Assembly (NCBI RefSeq): GCF_041146395.1
Contig: NC_090989.1
Coordinates: 120,403,501 to 120,467,500 of the forward strand
Reading direction: 5' to 3'
Length of the DNA stretch: 64,000 nucleotides
DNA from: Eulemur rufifrons
Lineage: Eukaryota > Chordata > Mammalia > Primates > Lemuridae
Of the stretch, positions 12,000 through 23,490 are shown piece by piece (within the stretch, counting starts at the first letter, position 1; each line of letters begins with the position of its first letter). The notes beneath the pieces are model-generated. The model saw only the letters and a program-made list of their open reading frames with translations, was not told the DNA's origin and did no database searches. The position numbers were made by a program, and so were the translations under genes.

Positions 12000-12820
12000 A
12001 TGATCTCTACTTTTGATTTAACTTTCCTCCCTCCCAAATATCCTTGAACAATGCCAAGAATGAGGAAACTGAACCCTAGCTGACCACTGCAACTTACCAG
12101 AGTATAAAGTGTTCCCCTCTCTTTTCTCCTGAGCCAAATGCAGGAGATTTGCAAAAGCCCTATGGAGAGAAACTGTACCCCAGAATTGCTCATTCTATTT
12201 ATTATGTGCATTAAATATTAGCATTGCACTGCATTGATAGAAGCAATGTTTGCAGGTTAAGCATGAATGCTGATCATTAATGGAAAAACAAATTAAAATC
12301 CCCACACCCTCCACCTAAAGAATCTTGGCACACTTATGGATAAGATTAATGTTATAAAATAAGGTTTTAGAGGAGATATAGGAGACTGTGTCCTTGATAT
12401 AACAGAGCTCACTATATTTTATTGTGAAATTCCCAGGGAATTGATTTGCAGATGAAAGCGCAGAAGCCCGCAACGGTGGACAACAGAGCTGTCTGGCGAG
12501 CAAGTCTGGGGGCTGACGAGAGGAGGGGGATAAAAGAGTCCTCTAGACATTAGTCGCCCAGGAACTTCTAAGAGCTGTTTCCTCAGATGAGATGTTCTTG
12601 CACAACTTCACTTGGTGGCATTGCTCTGAGAGCGTATCCTAAGCAGCCGTTCTCCTCTGCTCTGGGAATACATGGTTTCAGGGTGGGGGATGGTGCCAAG
12701 TGAGGACCAGAGAGGAATCTGTATTCCTGTCACTATAAAAAACTCTCAAGGTTTGGCCTTGATTAAATGCAGGCTTTGGCATGCCTTCCAGGCTGCTTCC
12801 TCGAACAAGGACAGGTAGAG
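12000..12820. other. Unique non-coding stretch
   Basis: No repeat or exon recognised. AT-rich on the left, GC-richer after about 12.45 kb. Confidence 0.35.
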
Positions 12821-12824
12821 TCCA

Positions 12825-13000
12825 CACACTCTTTCTTTCAACCCATGTTTGCTGAACACTTACTCAGTACTGGCTCTGCCCTTGCTGGTGTCACAACGTC
12901 CCTGGGCCACAGGCACACCAAGAAGGAATTATAACACAGTATGGTCAGGGCTGTGATGAGTTAAACACAGGACACTGCCGTGGGAGCACAGAATGGGGGC
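12825..13000 (+). repeat. L2 LINE fragment
   Basis: TGCTGAACACTTACTCAGTAC, then a diverged body with GGTCAGGGCTGTGATGAG and CACTGCCGTGGGAGCACAG, as in the 3' part of L2. Confidence 0.5.
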
Positions 13001-13004
13001 CCTG

Positions 13005-13890
13005 ACCTTGCCTGGCCACTAGGGGACATCTGGGCAGCAGCTCTTAGGGCAAACACAGGCTCAGTCTCTAAAGACCATGTCTGCTTTAGAGGCAGAAAAC
13101 AAGAGGAAGTGAGCAAGGGAGGTCATTTACAATTCTGTCACTCCTAAATTTGTCTGAATCTTTTTGGAAGGCATTTGTATTTCCTGCCAGCACCACCTCT
13201 TGGGGGTGATGAATTCCAATAAGTTTCAATCCGTTTATTACTCACTGTGAGAGAAATTGCTTCCTTTTATGTCTGGAACTAAACCTGGATCACATTTCAC
13301 AGGATATCCCCTGGTCACAGAGTTTTGGAATTTGGTGAGTGAGTCTGTGCCCCGTGCATCCTCAAGGCTCCTGGTTTTGTGGATCCGACCGCCTTCTCCT
13401 CTTGGCTTTCAGACTGAAGACTCTACCCTTGCGGCATGTCTGACACCTCCATTGTCTGTCTCAGGATCTCTAGTTGTTGTACCTTTCTAGGTTGTGGTGG
13501 CCAGAACATCTCTCAACCATTCTGCTTTACAATAAAAGCTGCTTTATATAAGGGAAGAAAAATATTTTTGCTTTCTGTTTCTGATAACACTGCATGAGAG
13601 CACAGGACAACTGACTGAGAAATCCTCCGGGGCGGGGTACCTGCATCGGAAGCATCTTTGTATCCTCAGGGCCTCCCCGAGAGCCTATTATGACATCAGC
13701 ACATGAGGGCGGATGTCTGTAGAGGAACTGGGTGAATGAATATCCTGAGTACTGGAAGGTCCTTGTCTTCAATCATTACCGAGAACCCAGAACACTTTAT
13801 ATTATGCTCAGAGTTCTGATTTTTTATTTTAAAATTTGATTTCTAACTTTCCTAACCTCTCACCAGATTTGTAGGTGCTTCCTCAGAGTC
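13005..13890. other. Unique non-coding stretch
   Basis: Nothing recognisable apart from weak low-complexity sequence. Confidence 0.35.
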
Positions 13891-13899
13891 ATCGGTCTT

Positions 13900-14330
13900 T
13901 ACTGCCTGGTGGAGTTATTTATGATGCTTTGTTCACAAAATTATTGTTTTTATAACTATACAGTGGAAAATGTTCATAGTAGATCATTTGAAAAACATGG
14001 AAAGGATAAAGTGGAAATGCAAAATCATTCACAATTTAACCCCACGTCAATACATTTCTTCTCAGGTTTCTTCTATGATACATTAATAATTTTCATTTTA
14101 CAAAATTGGAATCTTTCTGAATATTATAAATTGATTTTTTCCATGTAAAACCGTATCATGAACATTTTTACATGCTGGGGAATATTCTTTGAAAACATCA
14201 TTTTAAATGGTTGCTTGGTAGTCTGTTGAATGGATATAAATTTGACTGGTTATTATACTTTGGATAGGTCGATTGTTTCTAATAATTTGCTATCACAAAT
14301 ATTTCTATATTTCCTAATATTGTCACAACC
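13900..14330 (-). mobile_element. L1M/HAL1-like LINE fragment, antisense
   Basis: Blocks TATCATGAACATTTTTACATG and ACATCATTTTAAATGGTTGC followed by a TATGGATA-like ORF2-end region read as the antisense terminal part of an old L1M or HAL1. Diverged. Confidence 0.5.
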
Positions 14331-14334
14331 TACT

Positions 14335-15185
14335 AGGTCTAAGTCTGATGATTCCCCATCCACTATACATGACTAGAATGTTTTATCTAACTCGGTGGAT
14401 TCCACAGTGAGGTCTAGTCACCCAGTATGCAAGCTAATCTGGAATGTGGGAGGAAACATTATAACCCTGATTTTTATTTGTTTTCATCTTATACTTTTAC
14501 AATTTCTACTTTTTAATGCCCATTTAAAAATCAATATAATATACTGATAGAACAGTATATGCGTGTAATCTTCTAGTAGGTCCCCCTATTTAGAAGACAC
14601 ATGTTCAGATTCTTTTCTCCCTATGGGGGATTGCAATAAAAATTATTTGGAGACCCCTCGTCTAAGTCACCCAGAAAATTTGTAAAGTTTTGTTTCTCTT
14701 GGAGTGTTCTTGAAGCTCTGGGATGTTAGGGCAAGCTGGATTATGAGAGCCTCCAGGGTCTACTCAGCTTCCAGTAGCTTTTCTCTGTCACTGCCAACAA
14801 TGACATCTCTTCTGAGGCTGTGAGAAATGAAGGTTGGTTGATCTTCTCTTTTTCTCTGAATAGCCATCAGATAATGCCTACTTCCTGTGACTTCCTTGTG
14901 CCATCTCTTGCCTCCAGATGAAACTGAAGAAGTTAGATTTTACTGCTTGGAGCCTGCCTCTGCCAGTTTTCCCCAATCCCTGCTTCCCTTCCACCTAACT
15001 TTGAGGCACTTGTTTTTTCCCCTACTCTCTGAAAACTCTTTCATGATTCCCTCACTCTTATACAATAATATCTTTTTTAAATCTCCCCACCTCACCAACA
15101 TAACAAAATAAAATAAAACAAAAAAGTACACTATCTCTTTAAATTGTTGCTATTTCCTCGCACTTTTATAACTTATGTTTTTGTT
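14335..15185. other. Unique non-coding stretch
   Basis: No gene found. AT-rich with a few homopolymer runs. Confidence 0.35.
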
Positions 15186-15461
15186 TTTAACAGCATTATT
15201 GGGGTGTAAGTGATGCACAATAAATTTCACATTTTTAACATGGACACTTTGATGTATGTGTATTACTGTGAAACCATCACCACAATCAGAATAATGAACA
15301 TATCCATCACCCCCTAAAGTTTTCCCAAAGGGTTGTAATCTATTCCTCTACCCGCCCTCACATACTCCCATTGTTCCCAGGCAATCACTTATGTACTTTG
15401 TGTCATTATACATTGGTTTGCACTTTCTAAAATTTATATAAATAGAATCAACCATATAGTA

Positions 15462-15502
15462 TGTATATATATATACACACACATATATATACATATATAT
15501 TT
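15462..15502. repeat. (TA)n/(CA)n low-complexity run
   Basis: Alternating TATATA and ACACAC inside the L1M 3'UTR. Confidence 0.8.
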
Positions 15503-16605
15503 GGACTGGCTTCTTTAACTGATAACTATTTTGAAATGTATCAGTAGTTCATTCCTTCTTATTGTTGAGTAGTGTTGTATGGACGTATACACAAATTGTT
15601 TATTCATTTACCTGTTGATGGGTATTTAGGTTGTTTCCAGTTTCAGGCTTTTACAAATAAAATTGTTACATATATTTATTTATAAGTCTTTGTGTGGTCA
15701 TATGCTTTCATTTCTCTTGGGTAAACACCTAGGAGAGGAATGACTGTATATATAGTAGGTGTATCTTTAACTTTGGAAATCCCAAACTGTTTTCCTAAGT
15801 GGTTGTATCATATTACATTCCCACCTGCAGTGTATGAGAGTTCCATTGCCTCCACATCCTCATCAACACTTGGTATAGTCAATGTTTCTAATTTTAGCCA
15901 TTCTAATAGCTATGTAGAAGCTACATTATAATTTAGATATACATTTCTCTAAAGACAAATGATGTTGAGCATCTTTTCAGGAGCTTACTTGCCATCCATA
16001 TTATCTTCTTCATTAAAGTTTCTTTTCAAATCTTTTTCCCAAGTAAAAAAAAATGGGTTGTTTTCTTATTATTGGTTTTTGAGGGTTCTTTATATATTCC
16101 AGAGACAAGTCCTTTATCAGATATATGCTTTGCAAAGATTTTTCTTGCAGTCTATAACTTCTTTTGATTCTCTTAACAGTATCCTTTGAAGAATAACAGT
16201 TTTAATTTTGATGAAATATTATACAACGTATCCTTATTTTCTTTTATGGATTGGGCTTTTGGTGTCATATCCAAGAAATCATTGCCTAACCCAAGGTCAC
16301 AGAGATTTTTTCCTGTGCTTTATTCTAGAAGTTTTACAGTTTCAGATTTTGAATTTATATCTATGACCCATTTTGAGGTAATTTTTGTATATGGTGTATT
16401 TTTTAAATATAGATATCCAATTGGTTTAACACTAGTGAATTGCTCTTCCACCTTTGCTGAAATCAGTTATCCATACATGTGTGGGTCAATTTTTGAACTC
16501 TCTGTTGTGCTCTATTGATATAGTTGTCTACTTTGAGGTAGATACCACACTGTCTTGATTGCTGTAGCTTCACAGTAAGTCTTTAAATTGGGTTGTTTTA
16601 GTTCG

Positions 16606-16691
16606 CCATTTTGTTCTTTTTCAATGTTGCTTTGGTTACTATTAGTAACCATTTTGTTCTTTTTCAATGTTGCTTTGGTTACTATTAGTCC
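16606..16691. repeat. Tandem duplication, 43-bp unit, two copies
   Basis: A 43-bp unit beginning CCATTTTGTTC at 16606 is repeated at 16649 with no visible mismatch over about 41 bases. It lies within the diverged L1M, so the duplication is much younger than its host. Confidence 0.9.
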
Positions 16692-17424
16692 TTTGTATTA
16701 ATATTTCCATATGGCTTTTTATAATCAGCTTGTTAATTTCTTCAAAAATGCCTGCTGGGATTTGACTGGGATTGCAGTGAATCTATAGATCAATTTGGGG
16801 CATTTAACATCTTAACAATATTGAGTTTTTTGATCCATGAACACAGTATAGCACTTGATTCAATCTTTTGATACATATGGGACTATTCAGGCTATCAATT
16901 TCTTCCTGAGTGAACTTTGGTAGTTTTCGTCATTCAAGGATTTTGTCTACTTTATTTAAGTTGTCAAATTAATTGTCATAAAGGTGTTCATAATACACCC
17001 TATAATCCTTTTAATAGAAAAGTGTAGAATCTGTAGTGATTTTACTTCTTTCATATTTATTATCACTAATTTGCATCTTCTTTTTTTTGTTTGTTTTTTA
17101 CTGATTAGTCTGGCTAGAGGTTTATAGGTCTGCTCAAAGAACTACCTTTTAGTTTTCTTGATTTTTTTGTATGTTGTGTTTGTTTTCTTTTTCATTTGAT
17201 ATTCACTCTGATAATTATTATTTCCTTTGTTTTGCTTACATTTGGTTTAATTTCTTTGTGTTTTTCTAGCTTCTTAGAGTCAAAGCTGAGGTCATTGAGT
17301 TGAGACTTTTTTTTGTTATATAGGCCTTTGGTGCTGTAAATTTCTCCCTAATCACAGCTTTAGCAGTGTCTCACAAATTTGATATGTTATTTTCATTTAC
17401 TTGTACTTCGAAGTACTTCCCAAC

Positions 17425-17433
17425 TGTACTTTT
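17425..17433. repeat. Target-site duplication of the twin-primed L1, left copy
   Basis: TGTACTTTT here matches TGCACTTTT at 28234-28242 at 8 of 9 positions. The two copies frame the whole inverted L1. Confidence 0.55.
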
Positions 17434-18420
17434 TCAAAATTTCAGAATATTATAGGGGTACAAATGTTTAGGTTACATAATTTGCTTTTGTACAGTTTGA
17501 GTCAAAGTTATAAGTATGCCCTTCACCCAGTTAGTGTACATTGTACCTATTGGATGTGAATTTACCCATTCTCTGCCCCCACTACCTGCTTGATTTCCAT
17601 TAAGTTTTACTTTCATATGTGCATGTAAGTGTTGATCTATTTAGTTCCAATTTAGTAGTGAGTACATGTGGTGTTTGTTTTTCCATTCTTGTGATACTTC
17701 ACTTAGAAGAATGGTCTCCAGGTACCTCCAGGTTGCTACAAAAGATATCAGTTCACCATTTTTTTATGGCTGAATAGTACTCCAAGGTATACATATATCA
17801 AATTTTATTAATCCACTCACATATTGATGGGCACTTGGATTGTTTCCACATCTTTACAATCGTGAATTGTGCTGCTATGAACATTTGAGTGCAAGTGTAT
17901 TTTTTATAAAATGCCTTTTTTTCCTTTGGGTACATACCCAGTAGTGGGATTGCTGGATCACACGGTAGGTCTACTTCTAGTTCTTTGAGGTATCTCCATA
18001 TTACTTTCCATAGAGATTGTACTAGTTTGCAGTCCAACCAACAGTGTATAAGTGGTTCTTTCTCTCTGCATCCATTTCAGCATCTGTTGTTTGGGGACTT
18101 TTTGACAAAAACCATTCTCACTGGAGTTAGGTGGTATCTTTTTGTAGTTTTGGTTTGTATTTCCCTGATGATTAGAGATGGTGAGCATTTTTTCATATGT
18201 TTGATGGCCATTAGTCTATCTTCTTTTGTAAAGCTTCTGTTCATGTCTTTTGCCCACTTTTTAATGGGGTTGTTTGATGTTTTCTTGCAGATTCACTTGA
18301 GTTCTTTGTAGAATCTGGTTATTAGCCCTTTATCAGATTTGCAGCATGCAAATATTTTCTCCTATTCTATAAGTTGTCTATTCACTCTATTGATTGTTTC
18401 CTTGGCTGTGCAGTAGCTTT
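17434..18420 (-). mobile_element. Twin-primed L1, 3' segment (minus strand)
   Basis: Read on the minus strand, this runs from late ORF2 (about codon 1031 in the numbering of the full-length copy) to the 3' end. It contains a GYPKEKKAFYKK-like block and ends TCTGAAATTTTGAAAA. The last ~50 bases are homologous to the ends of the L1s at 27.6 and 48.3 kb, so it is the same lineage, but it lacks their G-rich tract. At 18420 the sequence switches to the plus strand at an earlier point of ORF2. The frame is broken. Confidence 0.85.
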
Positions 18421-20084
18421 CTCTGAATACTATAAGGATCTCTATGCACAAAAAATTGAAAACATTGAGGAAATGGACAAATTCTTGGAAACACACAGCC
18501 TCCCTAGTCTCAATCAGGAAGAAATAGAACTCCTGAACAGACCAATATCTAGTAACAAAATTGAAGCAGCAATAAAAAGTCTTCCAACAACAACAAAAAA
18601 GTCCTGGATCAGATGATTTCACAGCCAAATTTTATCAGATATACAAAGAAGAACTGGCACCTATACTGCAGAAATTTCATAACATCAAGAAGCAAGGAAT
18701 CCTCCCCAACTCATTCTATGAAGTGAATATTACCTTGATACCAAAGCAAGGAAAGGACATACACACAAAAAGAAAACTACAGACTTATATCCCTTATGAA
18801 TATAGATGCAAAAATTCTTAACAAAATCCTAGCAAACTGAATTCAGCTCCACATCCAAAACAAACAAAAAAATTATCCACCATGACCAGGTGGGCTTCAT
18901 TCCACCTGAGATGCAAGGATGGCTCAACATATGCAAATCTATAAATGTGATTCATCACATAAATGGAAGCAAAAGCAACAACCACATGATCCTCTCAATA
19001 GATGCAGAAAAAGCATTTGACAAAATTCAGCACCCTTTTATGATAAGAACACTTAACAAAACAGGCATAGATGGAACATACCTAAATATTATAAAAGCCA
19101 TATATGACAAACCCACAGTCAACATTATGCTGAATGGGGGAAAATAAAGAGCATTACTGCTTTGAGATAGAACCAGACAAGGTTGCCCACTGTCACCATT
19201 TCTGTTCAACGTAGTGCTGGAAATCCTAGCCAGAGCAATCAGGCAAGAGAAGGAAATCAAGGGTATTCAAATGGAGAAAGAGCGTCAAACTATTACTCTT
19301 TGCTGATGACATGATCTCATATCTAGAAAACCCCAAAGATTCTGCCAAGAGACTCCTGGAATTGATAAATTAATTCAGCAAAGTCTCAGGCTACAAAATC
19401 AATGTACACAAATCAGTAGCATTTCCATATGCCAACAGCAGTCAAACTGAGGATCAAATCAAAGACTCAGTACCTTTCATAAGAGCAACAAAGAAAATAA
19501 AATACCTAGAATATACTTAACCAAGGAGGTTAAGTTCTCTACAGGGAGAACTATGAAACACTGAGGAAGGAAGTTGCTGAGGATGTAAACACATGGAAAA
19601 ATATATCATGCTCATGGATTGGCAGAATCAACATTGTTAAAATGTCTATACTACCTAAAGTGACTTAAAGATTCAGTGCAATCCCCATTAAAATACCAAT
19701 GTCATTTTTCACAGATCTAGACAAAATAGCTCTATGCTTTGTATGGAACCAGAAAAAAGCCCAAATAGCCAAGGTAACCTTAGGCAAAAACAACAAATTG
19801 GGAGCCCCCACTTTACCAGACTTCAAGCTATACTACAGGGCTATAGTAACCAAACAGAATGGTACTGCCACAAGAATAGAGACACAGACCAATGGATCAG
19901 AACAGAGAACCCAGATATAAAACCATCCTCATATGGCCATGTGATCTTTGACAAAGCAGGCAAAAACAAACACTGGGGAAAAGATTTCCTTACTCAATAA
20001 ATGGTGCTGGGAAAACTGGATAGCCACATGTATAAGAGTGAAACAGGATCCACACCTTTTACCTCTCACAAAAATCAACTCCGG
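18421..20084 (+). mobile_element. Twin-primed L1, inverted 5' segment, left part
   Basis: Plus-strand ORF2 sequence beginning at about codon 427 ([19 protein letters not shown] is readable) and running through the reverse-transcriptase core to LTKINS. Frameshifts near 18600 and 19145 and several stops show it is dead and older than the full-length L1 inserted at its right edge. It resumes at 28079. Together with 17434-18420 it has the twin-priming layout: codons ~427-1027 inverted, codons ~1031 to the end direct, with about 13 bp lost between. Confidence 0.85.
20070..20084. repeat. Target-site duplication of full-length L1, left copy
   Basis: AAAAATCAACTCCGG, repeated without mismatch at 28064-28078. 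The bottom-strand nick site would read TTTTT/G, close to the L1 endonuclease preference TTTT/A. The final GG could also be the first bases of the L1. Confidence 0.95.
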
Positions 20085-20093
20085 AGATGGCGG
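20083..20093 (+). promoter_or_regulatory. YY1-like motif at L1 transcription start
   Basis: GGAGATGGCGG lies at the very 5' end of the element. In human L1 a YY1 site (core AAGATGGC) near +13 positions transcription initiation. By analogy this could do the same. Function is inferred. Confidence 0.5.
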
Positions 20094-20576
20094 AGTGGTG
20101 GTGATGGCCTGGATCTGCGCTCCCGGGGAGGAAGGCATCGATCCGGACCTGCCACAACGCTAGAGAATCGCTCCCACAAAGGAACAGCGGTGTGAATCCA
20201 CGGAGAATCAGCGTGGGACAAACAGAGCGAGTGAGGTCTGAGGTGAACGAAAATTAGGAACGCGGGACAGACACTAGCCAGTGGAGCAAGGGTCGGATAC
20301 ACCTGCCCCCAGCCGGGGTGGGTGCAGCCTCTCGGGAAAGCGGCTTGCCCTCCGCTCCCAATTGAATAGAGCCCTGACCCAGGCCAGCGCAGAATCACTG
20401 AGGGATACGTGGCGCATTGCAGACAGGAGGCTTTTTTACGAAATTACCTTAGAACCTGGGGGATCTCAGCTGAGACAGCGCTTGGCGAGGAGGGACAGAT
20501 CTGCACCAGGGCGGAAAAACACAAAAGACTCCCGGACAGCAAATAGCGTTGTACCCCGTGCTGCCTTTTTCAGCAG

Positions 20577-20960
20577 TTCTCCAGCCGGTCACCCCCGGTG
20601 CGTGTCCTTGCTGGCCAGCCCCCGGGCAGTGGCGGTCTCTGCCTGCCGGGGAGCCAGTCCCCTACAGCCCCGGAGCTCGGCAGGCGCCATCTTGAAAGCG
20701 AAGGCGAAACTGCTAGGGAGCCAAAAAGTGCCCAGCGGCTCTTTCTGCTCATGCAGCCTTTTTCGGGGGTTCTCCAGCCTGTGACCCCGGTGCGCGTCCT
20801 TGCTCGCCAGCCCCCGGGCAGTGGCGGTTTCTGCCTGCCGGGAAGCCGGTCTCCTCCAGCCCCGGAGCTCTGCAGGTGCCATCTTGAAAGCAAGGGCGAA
20901 ACCGCTCGGGAGCCATAAAGTGCCGAGCGGCTCTCTCTGCCCGGCGCCCTCCGCTGGTCT
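20577..20960 (+). repeat. Tandem ~192-bp promoter modules in L1 5'UTR
   Basis: The unit starting TTCTCCAGCC at 20577 repeats at 20770. Internal landmarks keep a 192-193 bp offset: CAGCCCCCGGGCAGTGGCGG, CCCCGGAGCTC, GCCATCTTGAAAGC (20686 and 20878). By eye the copies are about 85-90% alike over 170 bp. The tail of a further unit (GCTGCCTTTTTC) precedes the first copy. Confidence 0.85.
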
Positions 20961-20969
20961 CTGAACCAA
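20589..20969 (-). other. Antisense open frame across the promoter modules (ORF0-like position)
   Basis: A 126-codon minus-strand frame lies wholly within the repeated 5'UTR modules. Because the module period is 192 bp, a multiple of three, it encodes the same peptide twice (AFKMAPAELRG and ASRQAETATARGLASKD recur). Primate L1s have an antisense ORF0 in the 5'UTR, but I see no sequence similarity that would identify this as its homologue. GC-rich DNA keeps frames open by chance, so coding status is doubtful. Confidence 0.25.
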
Positions 20970-21601
20970 CGCCAGGAGTGCGGGATATGCCGGGGCTGCG
21001 CTCGGGGTGAAGGGGCAGAGCTGCGCTAAGGCATAAAAAAAAAAAAAAAAAAGAACAAGAAGAATAGGCTCGCCAAACTGTATATTTTATTCTTGGTAAA
21101 TTTTTTCTGGGTTTTGTTTGTTTGTGTTTGTTTTTATTTATTTATTTTTTTTCTTTTTCTTTTTCTTTTCTTTTCCGGCGGCTCACGAGCCAGACAGCCT
21201 TGGCGGGCACTTTTGCCCTCCGGGCCTCTGGCTGCCGTGCCTTTTTGAGCGCGGAGGTTGGATCCCCACCATCCTCGGAGCTGTGCGGGCACACAGACGC
21301 CATCTTGAAATCCACTGCGAAACCGCCCGGGACCCAGCTGGGCGGGCGTGAAGGGGCGGAGCTGCGCTAAGGCGTAAAAACTAAAACATTTAATGGCCGC
21401 TCCGGACCCAGCCGAGCGGAAGTGAAGGGGCGGAGCTGTGCTAAGGCGTAAAACAAACAAACAAACAAAAAACATTGAGTCGCTGAATTATATACTTCAG
21501 ATTTGTGTATCTTTCTGCCTTGCAGTGTGGTGAGGTGCTATGTAGTTTGTTTTTGTTCATTTTGTTGGTGTTTTTGGTGTTTTTTGGTTTGGCTTTTTGC
21601 G

Positions 21602-21723
21602 TTTCTTTTCTTTTTTTTTCTTTCTTTTTCGTCTTTTTTTTCTTTTCTCTTTCGTTTTCTCCTCTTTCTTTTCTTTCTTTCCTTTTCTTTTTTCTTTTTT
21701 TTTTCTTTCTTCTCTCTTTTCGC
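21602..21723 (+). repeat. Polypyrimidine tract in L1 5'UTR
   Basis: About 120 bases almost purely T and C. A shorter similar tract lies at 21134-21175. The Lys/Arg-rich and Phe-rich frames here are products of composition. Confidence 0.9.
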
Positions 21724-22446
21724 CTTCTAACTGGGGACCCACGGTGAGCTTCAGAACGGGCCAGGTCCCTGGCTCTGGTACATACCAGATCCTGAGCAGT
21801 CACCGCCAGTGCCGGCGATCTGCGGGCGCGCAATCGCCATTCTAGGGCCCACAGCCAAGTCACTGTGGAGCAATAGGGTACCAAGAGGCTCCCTGGACGG
21901 CCCTCTCCCCTGGTCCACGGACCTTATATAGGGTCCTCGCCCATGTGTAAACACTGAATACTTCTCCAGAAGCGAGAGTGTGGAACCTGATCCCTGGGGA
22001 CATTGGGCCAAGGCAGACTTCTGCCTGTGGGAGCTACAGCAACTGGGGCACTGAGCAAGTGAGGTCACTGTCCTCTCCCCATAGCTAGTATCTTGCCTGC
22101 AGATAGAGACAGAAACCTCCCCTATAGAGGAAGAACCAAAGGGAAACAAACAAACAAAGAGAATTTCGGTCTACTATTAGTGTGGACCCTGCCTGCCTTC
22201 TGAAAGACCACAACACAGTGTCCTAACTCGCCAAAGCGGTCTTGGATCACTCCAATCCTCTAGGATTGGACCCATCGGAAGCAGTCCCCCAACAGAAACA
22301 GAAAAATCTCTAAACAATACACAACAATCTCCCCCTCTTGCCAAAAGAAGCAACATACCTAGACTGTTTCACAGCCTAAGAATAGAGCACAAAGAGTGCT
22401 GTTAACCAGACTAAATCTATAAGTAAAGATCCAATGATAAATCTAG

Positions 22447-23451
22447 ATGGGAAGGGCCCAGCGAAAAAACACGGAGAGCACAAAGAATCAAATGGAAAGC
22501 TCATCCCCAAAGAGAAATACCAGCTCCCAACCATTTGACACAAACCAGACTCAAAACACCAACATGTCACAGGAAGAATTCCAATTATGGATTATAAACA
22601 AGCTGAATAATATACAAGAATCAATGGATAAACAACACAAGGAAAACACAAAAAAAATACAGGATTTGGAGGAAAAATTCACTAAAGAAATTGAAATATT
22701 GAAGAAAAACCAAACTGAACTCCTAGAAGTGAAGAATTCACTCAGAGAGCTACAAAACACTGTGGAAAGTCTCAAGAGCAGGGTAGATCAAACAGAGGAA
22801 AGAATCTCAGAAATTGAAGATAACTCCTTCCAACTAAATAAGTCAGTCACAGAGATAGATCAAAAAAGTAAGAGAAATGATCTGAGTCTTCAAGAAATGT
22901 GGGATTATGTGAAGAAACCTAACTTGAGAGTTATTGGCATTCCTGAGGGTGAAGAAGATAATAAGCAAGGGTTGGACAAGCTATTTGAAGACATAATCGA
23001 GGAAAATTTTCCAGGCCTTGCCAATACTCTAGACATACAGATTCAAGAAGCTCAAAGGACCCCTGGGAGATTCATAGCAAATAGGAAAACACCACGCCAC
23101 GTAGTCATCAGACTGACCAAAATATCCACTAAAGAGTCCCTTCTCCGAGCTGTAAGGAGGAAGAAACAAGTAACTTACAAAAGAAAACCCATCAGAATTA
23201 CGCCAGATTTCTCAGCTGAAATCTTACAAGCAAGAAGAGGTTGGGGCCCCATTTTCACGCTTCTGAAACAGAATAATGCCCAGCCTAGAATCTTGTACCC
23301 AGCTAAGCTAAGTTTTCTATACGAAGGAGAAATCAAGACATTCTCAGATAAACAAAGGTTGAGGGAATTCACCAAGACAAGACCAGCCCTCCAAGAAGTA
23401 TTCAAAAGAGAATTACACACGGATCAGCACAAGAAAGATCCACGAATGTAA
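22447..23451 (+). CDS. L1 ORF1 protein (RNA-binding chaperone), intact
   Basis: Encodes 334 residues, close to the ~338 of human L1 ORF1p. In the family this protein trimerises, coats L1 RNA and acts as a nucleic-acid chaperone in the cytoplasmic L1 particle. Visible parts: a Ser/Asn-rich N-terminus (1-40), a heptad-rich coiled coil (about 45-150, with LEEKFTKEIEILKKN and LKSRVDQTEERISEIEDN), an RRM starting NLRVIGIPEGEE at 159, and a basic C-terminal domain (about 252-320) with ARRGWGPIFTLLK and RILYPAKLSFLYEGE. The ATG at 22447 opens the frame, follows a stop-rich leader and gives the family's usual N-terminus. No stop or frameshift is present. ORF2 follows after 39 bp, the normal bicistronic layout. 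It may be translatable if the promoter is active. Confidence 0.93.
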   Translation: MGRAQRKNTESTKNQMESSSPKRNTSSQPFDTNQTQNTNMSQEEFQLWIINKLNNIQESMDKQHKENTKKIQDLEEKFTKEIEILKKNQTELLEVKNSLRELQNTVESLKSRVDQTEERISEIEDNSFQLNKSVTEIDQKSKRNDLSLQEMWDYVKKPNLRVIGIPEGEEDNKQGLDKLFEDIIEENFPGLANTLDIQIQEAQRTPGRFIANRKTPRHVVIRLTKISTKESLLRAVRRKKQVTYKRKPIRITPDFSAEILQARRGWGPIFTLLKQNNAQPRILYPAKLSFLYEGEIKTFSDKQRLREFTKTRPALQEVFKRELHTDQHKKDPRM

Positions 23452-23490
23452 AACTACTCAAGAGCTAAAGATCAAATTCCAGATACCACA

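Larger units (their letters stand above)
15190..17424 (-). mobile_element. L1M element, antisense, left part (outer host of the nest)
   Basis: Reverse complement of an old L1: 3'UTR blocks from about 15190, then the ORF2 C-terminal region (TTTACCTGTTGATGGGTATT near 15608, ATTCCCACCTGCAGTGTATG near 15815), then further upstream ORF2 sequence. Its frames are destroyed. It stops at about 17424, where the twin-primed L1 begins, and resumes at 28243 (GATTTCTTCTTTGTCCCATG). Joining the two edges restores the expected L1M order. A TA-rich run lies at 15462-15502. Confidence 0.8.
20085..22446 (+). promoter_or_regulatory. L1 5'UTR / internal promoter, 2.36 kb
   Basis: GC- and CpG-rich leader ahead of ORF1, about 2.5 times the ~0.9 kb human L1 5'UTR. 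Visible parts: a YY1-like start motif; two copies of a ~192-bp module (20577-20960); a diverged third partial module around 21260-21330; three copies of a GAAGGGGCGGAGCTGCGCTA-type GC-box unit (near 21009, 21349 and 21423); an A18 run at 21037-21052; a long pyrimidine tract at 21602-21723; and a less GC-rich segment leading to ORF1. CCATCTTGAA motifs (YY1-like, reverse) recur at 20687, 20879 and 21300. It is the only CpG-dense area of the window. Confidence 0.8.

Noticed and set aside
20570..20893. Second antisense frame over the L1 promoter modules as a host gene
   Set aside because: It lies wholly within a repeated L1 leader and overlaps another frame on the same strand.
21441..21884. Lys/Arg-rich 147-codon minus frame and Phe-rich plus frames
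   Set aside because: Produced by the pyrimidine tract of the L1 5'UTR.
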